From Candidatus Dormiibacterota bacterium (GTDB lineage Bacteria; Chloroflexota; Dormibacteria; Dormibacterales; Dormibacteraceae), in assembly GCA_955652585.1 (NCBI GenBank), contig CATPBF010000153.1:1-5370 (forward strand): 5,370 nt of DNA, written 5' to 3'. Shown in pieces: positions 1-4,412 of this stretch. A model generated the notes under the pieces. The model did no database searches and had not been told where the DNA came from. It was given only the letters and a program-made list of their open reading frames with translations. Each line of letters begins with the position of its first letter. Positions within the stretch are counted from its first letter, which is position 1. Both the position numbers and the translations under genes were made by a program.

Positions 1-1
1 C

Positions 2-241
2 CCTGCAGCGGTCGATCTCATCAAACCCGGTGTTGTCGCAAGCCCGGGGGCGGGGTCGCGATTCCAATTCACGATCCCCGCAGTCGACGTGGATGCAACG
101 TGTGCCGACCTGGTCGCCCGCGGCGTGGAGCTGCTGAACGGCCCCATGAATCGCCCGTGGGGAATCCGCACGGCGAGCTTCACCGATCCTGCTGGGCACA
201 TCTGGGAGTTCGCGCAGCCGCTGCCCCAAAACGAGGGCTGA
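2..241 (+). CDS. VOC/glyoxalase-fold family protein, C-terminal part (5' end outside window)
   Basis: Only the last 79 residues are visible, and the frame is open to the left edge. The segment fits the second half of a vicinal-oxygen-chelate (glyoxalase/bleomycin-resistance/dioxygenase) domain. A strand (FQFTIPAVDV, residues 21-30) is followed by a helix (DATCADLVARGVEL), then WGIRTASF (53-60), and the closing strand DPAGHIWEF (62-70). E69 sits where this fold often has its last metal ligand. The stop lies 60 bases before the DinB-like gene on the same strand. Substrate and exact subfamily cannot be told, because the first half of the domain, with the other ligand positions, is missing. Family assignment is confident; function is not. 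Confidence 0.85.
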   Translation, partial: PAAVDLIKPGVVASPGAGSRFQFTIPAVDVDATCADLVARGVELLNGPMNRPWGIRTASFTDPAGHIWEFAQPLPQNEG

Positions 242-268
242 GCCGGCGAGCCGCGGCGGGTGTTGGGA

Positions 269-281
269 CCAGGGGCCCTGG
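269..281. repeat. 13-bp perfect palindrome between the VOC fragment and the DinB-like gene
   Basis: CCAGGG-G-CCCTGG is perfectly symmetrical around one central G. It ends 9 bases before the TACCGT box at 291-296, so it would overlap or abut the -35 region of a promoter for the DinB-like gene. It could be an operator or a short GC hairpin ending the upstream transcript; no T-run follows. The symmetry is seen directly; the role is inference. Confidence 0.35.
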
Positions 282-290
282 AAAGCGCAG

Positions 291-296
291 TACCGT
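291..296 (+). promoter_or_regulatory. Candidate -10 box (TACCGT) for the DinB-like gene
   Basis: TACCGT fits the TANNNT form of actinobacterial -10 boxes. It ends 5 bases before GTG at 302 and 8 before ATG at 305, so transcription would begin at or within a few bases of the start codon. No purine-rich ribosome site lies between. No convincing -35 is seen at normal spacing (TTGGGA at 263-268 is 22 bases away), so support is weak. Confidence 0.3.
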
Positions 297-304
297 AAGC
301 CGTG

Positions 305-847
305 ATGGCCGCGCGCCCGCGTTCTCTCAGCGAATCCCTCTTGCGCTCCTACAAGGTCGCGCACACACGGCTATTGACCGCAGCCGAAGGGCTGTCTCCC
401 GAGCAATTTGCGTGGAGCGCAGGCCCAAGCCTTCATTCGGTCGCGTGGCAGCTGTGGCACGCCGCCCGCTGGGACGACGTCTTCGCCTCCTACCTTCACC
501 GGGCTTCTAAGCACGATCCTCGTACCCAGGTTTGGGAAAGAGAATCGCTCGCGGAACGATGGTCCCTGACCGCTGGCTCGTTGGGCCGCCGCGACACCGG
601 AACCGAGATGTCGGACGAGATGGCGGAAGCGATCCGGTTCCCGGATCAGAAGGAAGTCATCAGCTATGCGCGACTCGCCTTCGCATACACCGAGGAGGGG
701 ATCGCGGTCATTCCCGACGACCGGTTGCTCGCGGTGGAGAAGGATGATCCGGATGGCGACAGCCTCCTCGACAACGTCCTTATCTATGTCGAACACCTGA
801 GCCGCCACCTTGGGATGATCGAGTCGATTCGCGGGCTTCAAGCTTGA
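305..847 (+). CDS. DinB superfamily protein (putative metal-dependent enzyme)
   Basis: A 180-residue protein of the usual length for the DinB/YfiT-like four-helix-bundle superfamily. Members often bind a divalent metal through three histidines, and many act as thiol-dependent transferases or are uncharacterised. Candidate ligands are H52 (or H44) in the first helical region, SLHSVAWQLWHAARWDD, and H164 and H168 in YVEHLSRHLGMIESIRG near the C-terminus. The spacing and the closing HxxxHxGxI-type motif are typical of the family. Upstream of the ATG at 305 there is an in-frame GTG at 302; neither has a Shine-Dalgarno, and a TACCGT box ends at 296, so the mRNA may be leaderless with GTG 302 as first codon. 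The next gene starts 57 bases downstream under its own promoter. Substrate unknown; mycothiol or bacillithiol transfer is a family possibility not shown here. Confidence 0.82.
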   Translation: MAARPRSLSESLLRSYKVAHTRLLTAAEGLSPEQFAWSAGPSLHSVAWQLWHAARWDDVFASYLHRASKHDPRTQVWERESLAERWSLTAGSLGRRDTGTEMSDEMAEAIRFPDQKEVISYARLAFAYTEEGIAVIPDDRLLAVEKDDPDGDSLLDNVLIYVEHLSRHLGMIESIRGLQA

Positions 848-871
848 GGTCGACTCACCGCCTAATACAAT
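844..871 (+). promoter_or_regulatory. Promoter candidate for the VOC-SDR pair
   Basis: TTGAGG (844-849) and TACAAT (866-871) are separated by 16 bases and match the -35 and -10 consensus at 4 of 6 and 5 of 6 positions. The -35 overlaps the stop of the DinB-like gene. Transcription would begin near 878, giving a leader of about 26 bases that contains the ribosome site at 888-894. This suggests the VOC-SDR pair is expressed independently of DinB. Confidence 0.5.
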
Positions 872-887
872 TCGGCCCGGCTTCGTT

Positions 888-894
888 GAGGGAG
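888..894 (+). promoter_or_regulatory. Ribosome binding site deciding the VOC start at 904
   Basis: GAGGGAG lies 9 bases before ATG 904. It favours this start over an in-frame upstream start at 844, which would overlap the DinB stop and lie upstream of the predicted transcription start. The extra 20 upstream residues (MRSTHRLIQF...) also do not resemble a VOC N-terminus. Confidence 0.65.
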
Positions 895-903
895 AACAAA
901 CCA

Positions 904-1377
904 ATGACTCGCACCATCGCCTCCAGCCAACTGGTAGAGCAAGAAGAGCATCAGGCGCCGATCATCACAGATGTGTACGGAAAGCTCCCGGCTCAGAACG
1001 TGGAGCGCGCCAGGGCGTTCTACGCTGACAAACTCGACCTGACACCGTATCGAGAGCACGCCGACCACCTCTACTATGAGGTTGGGGGTACAACTTTCAT
1101 CATCTTCCCTAGCGCGGGAGCGCCCTCAGGGACACATGACCAACTCGGCCTCATCGTCGACGACGAGTCAACCGTCGCTCGGCTGCAGTCCAAAGGGGTG
1201 ACGTTCGAGAAGTATCCCGCTCCACCCGGAGCCAGCATGAAGAACGGGATCATGGACCGTGGGAGCATGAAGGCCGCCTGGTTCAAGGACACCGAGGGCA
1301 ACCTCATCAGCGTTGCCGAGTTCTCGCAAGGGTCCCCATTCAGACATGAGCGAGTGAATAAGGAAGACAGCAAATGA
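904..1377 (+). CDS. VOC (glyoxalase/bleomycin-resistance) family protein
   Basis: A 157-residue single VOC domain. The first beta-alpha unit is VYGKLPAQNVERARAFYADKL (24-44, read as VYGKLPAQNV then ERARAFYADKL). The dimer or substrate loop follows, then AAWFKDTEGNLISVAEF (124-140), the typical closing DxEGN-strand. The first-strand position that carries a metal histidine in glyoxalase I or ring-cleaving dioxygenases appears to be K or another non-ligand residue here, so this may be a metal-free binding or resistance-type member. That is inference from motif reading only. The N-terminal 20 residues are polar and probably a flexible extension. The TGA overlaps the ATG of the SDR gene (ATGA), so the two are probably translationally coupled and may act on the same compound. 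Third-position GC counted by hand is about 73%. Confidence 0.88.
   Translation: MTRTIASSQLVEQEEHQAPIITDVYGKLPAQNVERARAFYADKLDLTPYREHADHLYYEVGGTTFIIFPSAGAPSGTHDQLGLIVDDESTVARLQSKGVTFEKYPAPPGASMKNGIMDRGSMKAAWFKDTEGNLISVAEFSQGSPFRHERVNKEDSK
1360..1366 (+). promoter_or_regulatory. Ribosome binding site for the SDR gene
   Basis: AAGGAAG sits 7 bases before ATG 1374, inside the final codons of the VOC gene. It supports the overlapping ATGA start and coupled translation of the VOC-SDR pair. Confidence 0.6.
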
Positions 1378-2186
1378 CATCCACTGCGAACTCATCGGGC
1401 CGCCCGCTAGCGCTTGTCACAGGTGCGTCGGCCGGTATCGGCCGAGCTTATGCGGAACGCCTGGCTTCGGATGGCTACGATCTCGTCGTCGTGGCGAGGC
1501 GAGCTGAGCGACTGGACGAGGTCAAGCATCAGCTCGAATCGAGATATGGCGTTTCGGTTCAACCCCTCGTCGCCGATCTGTCAAGGGAGTCAGGAAGGGG
1601 CGCAGTAGATGCCGTCGCCACACAGCCGCGGCTCGAGGTTGTGGTCGACAGCGCGGCTCTCGCCTACTACATGCCGTTCCTCGACCTCCCTCGCGACCAG
1701 GCCGAGGAGTTGGTGAACCTCAATGTACTGGCGCCGGTGCAGATGATCCACGCCGCGCTTCCAGGCATGGTCAAGCGAGGTAAAGGAACCCTGGTCAGTT
1801 TCTCATCGCTGCTTGCTTTCAGCGCGGCCTCCGAAAATCCTCAGATGCCTAAGCGCGCCGTGTACGCCGCCAGCAAGGCCTTCCTCCTCACCTTCTTCCA
1901 GCTCCTCGCTATAGAGCTCCGTGATACCGGCGTCAGAGTCCAGATCGTATGTCCTGGCATCGTGAAGACTGAGTTCCATACTCGCCAGAACATGGACCTA
2001 TCAGGCAGGCCGAGACTCGAGCCCGAAGAGGTCGTCAAGGCGAGCATGATCGGCCTCGAACTGGGTGAGGTCGTATGCATTCCGACCCTCGAAGAAACCG
2101 ATCGCCTTCAACACCACGACCACGCAGAAGGCGAAGTTTTGGCAGCCAACATGCGACCGACGTTGGCACAGCGCTATCTGACGTAA
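1374..2186 (+). CDS. Short-chain dehydrogenase/reductase (SDR), COG0300/DltE-like, with divergent active-site region
   Basis: A 270-residue cytosolic Rossmann-fold oxidoreductase of classical SDR length. The cofactor motif TGASAGIG is at 16-23. VVVARR (38-43) places arginines after the second strand, which in this family favours NADPH. The active-site Asn is in NLNV (N116), the catalytic Ser is probably S145 in SFSS, and Y164 and K168 form YAASK. CPGIVKTEF (193-201) is the usual post-active-site segment. Two oddities are visible. The stabilising NNAG motif is replaced by DSAA (92-95), and S145 to Y164 is 19 residues rather than the usual about 13, because of an insert rich in polar residues and proline. 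The C-terminus has a His cluster (H247, H248, H250). The gene overlaps the VOC gene by 4 bases and is probably in one operon with it. First-100-codon GC3 is about 65%, low for this window. Substrate unknown. Confidence 0.9.
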   Translation: MTSTANSSGRPLALVTGASAGIGRAYAERLASDGYDLVVVARRAERLDEVKHQLESRYGVSVQPLVADLSRESGRGAVDAVATQPRLEVVVDSAALAYYMPFLDLPRDQAEELVNLNVLAPVQMIHAALPGMVKRGKGTLVSFSSLLAFSAASENPQMPKRAVYAASKAFLLTFFQLLAIELRDTGVRVQIVCPGIVKTEFHTRQNMDLSGRPRLEPEEVVKASMIGLELGEVVCIPTLEETDRLQHHDHAEGEVLAANMRPTLAQRYLT

Positions 2187-2200
2187 GGCTGACCGTGAGC

Positions 2201-2214
2201 CGCTCGATGGAGCG
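2201..2214. terminator. Short hairpin between convergent SDR and tRNA-Glu (possible terminator)
   Basis: CGCTC-GATG-GAGCG forms a 5-bp stem with a 4-base loop, placed between the SDR stop (2186) and the 3' end of tRNA-Glu (2244), where both transcripts must end. No T-run follows on either strand, so termination is only a suggestion from position. Confidence 0.2.
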
Positions 2215-2243
2215 CAGGGGCGTACGTTCAGCAGCGGGAAAGT

Positions 2244-2320
2244 TGGTAGCCCCGGCGGGATTCGAACCCGCGATCTCAGCCTTGAGAGGGCTGCGTCCTA
2301 GTCCACTAGACGACGGGGCC
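2244..2320 (-). tRNA. tRNA-Glu (anticodon CUC), CCA encoded
   Basis: The minus strand folds into a complete cloverleaf. The acceptor is GGCCCCG/CGGGGCU with discriminator A and encoded CCA. Positions 8-9 are UC and the D-stem is GUC/GAC, as in bacterial tRNA-Glu. The anticodon stem CAGCC/GGCUG closes loop CUCUCAA, giving anticodon CUC (at 2284-2286), which reads GAG. The T-arm is GCGGG-UUCGAAU-CCCGC. The first acceptor pair reads as a G1-U72 wobble. It lies 9 bases downstream of tRNA-Val and is probably co-transcribed from the promoter upstream of that gene. The 3' end faces the SDR block. Confidence 0.96.
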
Positions 2321-2329
2321 ACGAACGGG

Positions 2330-2404
2330 TGGTGGGCGGCGTTGGGTTTGAACCAACGACCTCTTGCGTGTGAGGCAAGCGCTCTCCCGCTGAGCTAGCC
2401 GCCC
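2330..2404 (-). tRNA. tRNA-Val (anticodon CAC), CCA encoded
   Basis: A complete cloverleaf on the minus strand. The acceptor is GGGCGGC/GCCGCCC, fully paired, with discriminator A and encoded CCA. U8 A9 are followed by D-stem GCUC/GAGC. The anticodon stem CUUGC/GCAAG closes loop CUCACAC, giving anticodon CAC (2370-2372), which reads GUG. The T-arm is GUUGG-UUCAAAC-CCAAC. It is the first gene of a two-tRNA transcript with tRNA-Glu. Confidence 0.96.
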
Positions 2405-2410
2405 ACGGGA

Positions 2411-2438
2411 GTGACCATTCTACCCAAGGCCTTACGAT
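2411..2438 (+). promoter_or_regulatory. Promoter candidate for the pterin dehydratase gene, leaderless type
   Basis: GTGACC (2411-2416) resembles a -35 (TGAC core), and TACGAT (2433-2438) fits a TANNNT -10; the spacer is 16 bases. The first transcribed base would fall at or next to G2445, the first base of the GTG start codon. There is no Shine-Dalgarno in CATCCT before the GTG, which agrees with a leaderless mRNA. Confidence 0.45.
2417..2422 (-). promoter_or_regulatory. Candidate -10 box (TAGAAT) for the tRNA-Val/tRNA-Glu transcript
   Basis: On the minus strand TAGAAT matches TATAAT at 5 of 6 positions. It ends 12 bases before the first base of tRNA-Val, leaving a leader of only a few bases, as is common for tRNA genes. 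The -35 position (about 2440-2445) reads CAGGAT, a poor match. The box lies inside the spacer of the plus-strand promoter for the dehydratase gene. Confidence 0.5.
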
Positions 2439-2444
2439 CATCCT

Positions 2445-2801
2445 GTGGCGTCCGAGACCCAACCTCTCCACGAGCGGCACTGCGTCAAGTGCGAGCCAGG
2501 CACTCCCCCGCTCTCGAGCCACGAGGTCGGCCAGCTCCTGGAGCGGCTCGACGGCTGGACGGTCGAAGACGCCGACGGCCACATGCGGCTGACGAAACAG
2601 TACAAGTTCAAGGGCTTCATGCCGGCCGTCGAGTTCGTGAACAACATCGCCCCGATCGCCGAGGCGGAGGGCCATCATCCCGACCTGCTGGTCAGCTACG
2701 GCTCGGTGACGGTCCACCTGTTCACCCACGCCGCAGGGGGACTCACGGAGAACGACTTCATCCTCGCCTCGAAGATCGATCGCTTACTCACAAAGTCTTA
2801 A
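2445..2801 (+). CDS. phhB: 4a-hydroxytetrahydrobiopterin dehydratase (pterin-4a-carbinolamine dehydratase)
   Basis: A 118-residue cytosolic protein of the PCD/DCoH family, which dehydrates 4a-hydroxytetrahydrobiopterin to quinonoid dihydrobiopterin and so recycles the cofactor of aromatic amino acid hydroxylases. The family signature is complete with correct spacing: E73-x3-H77-H78-P79-x5-Y85-x9-H95-x8-D104. H77, H78 and H95 correspond to the known active-site histidines. Before it lie PPLSSHEV (21-28), LDGW (35-38) and the helix around FMPAVEFVNNIA. An N-terminal CVKC (13-16) resembles the Cys pair of many bacterial members. GTG 2445 is chosen because family similarity begins soon after it and because of the leaderless promoter. 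No phenylalanine hydroxylase gene is visible; in such contexts PCD homologues have been proposed to serve other pterin or molybdopterin roles. GC3 is about 88%. Confidence 0.95.
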   Translation: MASETQPLHERHCVKCEPGTPPLSSHEVGQLLERLDGWTVEDADGHMRLTKQYKFKGFMPAVEFVNNIAPIAEAEGHHPDLLVSYGSVTVHLFTHAAGGLTENDFILASKIDRLLTKS

Positions 2802-2812
2802 CAGCCTTTCCT

Positions 2813-2841
2813 TTGCATTGTCGTTGCGCCCGTGTTAGCTT
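2813..2841 (+). promoter_or_regulatory. Extended -10 promoter candidate downstream of the dehydratase gene
   Basis: TTGCAT (2813-2818), a 17-base spacer and TAGCTT (2836-2841), with TGT directly before the -10 (2833-2835), form an extended -10 pattern. The start would fall near 2848, five bases before ATG 2853. It could drive the small ORF there or a short non-coding RNA. This is pattern reading only. Confidence 0.4.
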
Positions 2842-2852
2842 CTTCGCGCTCA

Positions 2853-3017
2853 ATGGCCTACATCCTCTGCTGGCTGCTGCACCGTCGCGAGCGAGAGGTT
2901 CTACTGCACGGGATCCTGCCCTGGGGGTTCGATGCCGTGGTTTTCTGCTGGCGCTGCGACCGGATGCGGGGCCGCGCGGTACGCGTCCTACAGCTGAATC
3001 ACACGCACGCCGGCTGA
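2853..3017 (+). CDS. Possible small protein of 54 residues with a CxxC motif, unknown function
   Basis: I do not recognise a family. It fills most of the 229 bp between the dehydratase stop and the glycosyltransferase stop. The protein has hydrophobic stretches at 2-9 and about 17-32, a basic patch RREREV (11-16), C32-W-R-C35, a basic segment RMRGRAVR (37-44) and a His pair in NHTHAG (49-54). The Cys pair and C-terminal His could bind metal, but this is speculation. Support for coding: third-position GC is about 83% (45 of 54 codons), like the neighbouring core genes, and a promoter candidate ends 11 bases before the ATG. Against it: no Shine-Dalgarno and no known homologue that I can name. 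An in-frame GTG at 2832 would lie upstream of the predicted transcription start, so ATG 2853 is preferred. It might also be chance in GC-rich spacer. Confidence 0.35.
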   Translation: MAYILCWLLHRREREVLLHGILPWGFDAVVFCWRCDRMRGRAVRVLQLNHTHAG

Positions 3018-3025
3018 TAGTCCCG

Positions 3026-3040
3026 CGGGCTCAGCGCCCG
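3026..3040. terminator. GC hairpin at the convergent end of the small ORF and the glycosyltransferase (possible terminator)
   Basis: CGGGC-TCAGC-GCCCG is a 5-bp perfect stem whose loop contains the glycosyltransferase stop codon (TCA at 3031-3033 on the plus strand). It lies where transcripts from both sides converge. There is no T-run, so it is a weak candidate only. Confidence 0.22.
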
Positions 3041-4371
3041 AGCACGACCGCGTGGTAGTAAGCAGGTAGCACCGTGAGGTGCGGGAACTCCTGCGCCGCG
3101 AGGTCGCGCAGCGTCGGGTCGACGTTCCAGCTCACGATGACGACCTCCGAGCATCCGCTCAACTGATCGGCGGTCGTCACGACGGTGAAGGCCGTCGTGT
3201 ACGCGGCCAGGATCGACTCGTCGGAATGGATCACGCAGGGATTGCCGCCTCCCGCTCGCGCAAGCTCCACGGCATTGGCCGCCTGGTGCAACGCAAGGGG
3301 GTCTTCGGTATAACCCGGCGCCTGGGCCACGATCGCAACGATCGCGCCGGCCAAGACGACCGGCGCCAGCACCCACCAACGCTTGATTGCAGCCGCCATG
3401 AGATACGCGACGCCCGGGATGAGGAAGATGAAGAAGCGCGGATACAGATACGCCGGCTGCAGGACGAGCCAGAGGATGGCGACCACGACTGCAACGACCG
3501 CGACCGAGGCCCACACCCGGGGCTCCCGCCGCGCGGCCCACAAGCCGAGGCCCGCCGTGCTCAGCCACAGGCCGAGCGGCAATACCGCCGGCGCGCCCAC
3601 AAGAAAGAGGACGAGGTAAAGCGGAAAGCTGGGGTTGAACATGCTCGGCGGAAAGCCGTGCTGGACGAACTCCATGATCTCGATGTTGGCGTTGGCCGCC
3701 ACGCCAATCGCCAGGGCGGCGACCCAGGCCGGCGCAAGCCGTTTGATGTCGGACCACGACCCGCGCATTGCGATCCACACAACGTGACCCGCGAGTACCA
3801 CGACCACAAATACGTGCGTTGCTATCGCCAAGCCGAGCAGAACTGTGTACCAGATCAATCGCCCGCGACTCCACTTGCCAGAGATCAGGATTAGCGTCGC
3901 CAGGAGCGCAAATAGAGCCGCCAGGCTGTAGCCACGGAGGTCGCGGCTGTTCTCCACGAACAGCGGGTTCGCTGCGACGAAGAGCCCTGCGCACGCGCCT
4001 GCGAGCAGACCGAACCGCCTTGCCAGCACCGCCGCCGAGACCGCAACCGTCCCTCCGGCCGCCAGGGCCGGCACGAGCCGGTAGACCACCTCGCTCCGCG
4101 ATCCGGTCAGCGAATAGATGACGTGGCTGAGGAGCGAAAGGAACACGTGGTCGTTGGACGCGATGCTCTTGAGCGGCATGCTCGGCATGGACGAGTGGAC
4201 GGCGAAGGCGTCGATAAGGTTGGGCGTGGCGACGAAGTTGCCGAAGGTCGCCGCCGCGTCGTATCCGAAAGAGCGGCCGGAACCGATCAAATACGCGGCT
4301 GTGGTTGCGATGCCGAGGGCTGCCCCGACCACGATCGGGGCATTTGGGTGCGCGAAGACCCGCCGCAGCAT
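3031..4371 (-). CDS. Polytopic membrane glycosyltransferase of the GT-C/PMT (GT39/ArnT-like) type
   Basis: A 446-residue protein with about 10-11 predicted membrane segments (for example about 11-30, 97-117, 147-163, 173-199, 249-275, 286-303, 311-327 and 331-350). The layout is that of enzymes moving sugars from polyprenyl-phosphate carriers on the outer face of the membrane. The first extracytoplasmic loop has SFGYDAA (34-40), with D38 in the place of the catalytic Asp of the DE motif. NDHVFLSLLSHV (73-84) resembles the family's HP.L region, and ENSRDLRGYSL (140-150) and YPRFFIFLIPG (310-320) resemble conserved family positions. The last 95 residues form a soluble, probably extracytoplasmic tail with C379 and C407, a possible disulfide. 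ATG 4371 is the only usual start in frame in the gap; it has no Shine-Dalgarno. It follows the ABC exporter by 41 bases on the same strand and is probably in its operon. Sugar and acceptor are unknown. Confidence 0.82.
   Translation of the reverse strand: MLRRVFAHPNAPIVVGAALGIATTAAYLIGSGRSFGYDAAATFGNFVATPNLIDAFAVHSSMPSMPLKSIASNDHVFLSLLSHVIYSLTGSRSEVVYRLVPALAAGGTVAVSAAVLARRFGLLAGACAGLFVAANPLFVENSRDLRGYSLAALFALLATLILISGKWSRGRLIWYTVLLGLAIATHVFVVVVLAGHVVWIAMRGSWSDIKRLAPAWVAALAIGVAANANIEIMEFVQHGFPPSMFNPSFPLYLVLFLVGAPAVLPLGLWLSTAGLGLWAARREPRVWASVAVVAVVVAILWLVLQPAYLYPRFFIFLIPGVAYLMAAAIKRWWVLAPVVLAGAIVAIVAQAPGYTEDPLALHQAANAVELARAGGGNPCVIHSDESILAAYTTAFTVVTTADQLSGCSEVVIVSWNVDPTLRDLAAQEFPHLTVLPAYYHAVVLGR
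4321..4342. repeat. 8-bp perfect inverted repeat inside the start of the glycosyltransferase gene
   Basis: TGCCCCGA (4321-4328) and TCGGGGCA (4335-4342) pair perfectly around a 6-base loop. In the mRNA the hairpin begins about 30 bases after the ATG at 4371, within codons for residues 10-17, where stable structure can slow early elongation. The structure is seen; any effect is inference. Confidence 0.45.
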
Positions 4372-4374
4372 GGC

Positions 4375-4395
4375 CGGGAAACATACTGCTTCCCG
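4375..4395. repeat. 6-bp inverted repeat in the gap before the glycosyltransferase start
   Basis: CGGGAA (4375-4380) and TTCCCG (4390-4395) form a perfect 6-bp stem with a 9-base loop, three bases upstream of the start codon on the minus strand. The minus-strand TATGTT (4385-4380), a possible -10 box 8 bases before the ATG, overlaps one arm. It could be an intercistronic hairpin or an operator. Confidence 0.4.
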
Positions 4396-4412
4396 CCCCT
4401 GGCTAGTTCTCG

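Noticed and set aside
43..66. Weak resemblance to the T-arm/acceptor end of tRNA-Glu (AGCCCGGGGGCGGGG...GCGATTC), as a possible attachment-site copy
   Set aside because: The match is broken by several mismatches, lacks the TTCGAA core and lies inside the VOC coding frame. It is best explained by GC-rich chance similarity.
371..904. A 177-codon minus-strand frame antisense to the DinB-like gene
   Set aside because: It mirrors the DinB coding frame and has no family features, whereas the plus strand shows DinB histidine motifs.
3328..3347. Repeated CGATCGC / CGATCGC units in the glycosyltransferase gene
   Set aside because: A two-copy short repeat encoding AIVAIVA-type membrane sequence; explained by the hydrophobic repeat at the protein level.
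3079..3894. A 271-codon plus-strand frame antisense to the glycosyltransferase
   Set aside because: Highly charged, low-complexity translation rich in Arg, His, Asp and Gln, with no recognisable domain; explained by codon bias of the real gene.
2999..4384. A 461-codon open frame on the minus strand overlapping the glycosyltransferase in another frame
   Set aside because: Its product is Arg/Gly/Pro-rich without domains, while the overlapping frame gives regular membrane helices and family motifs. Long shadow frames are expected in high-GC genes.
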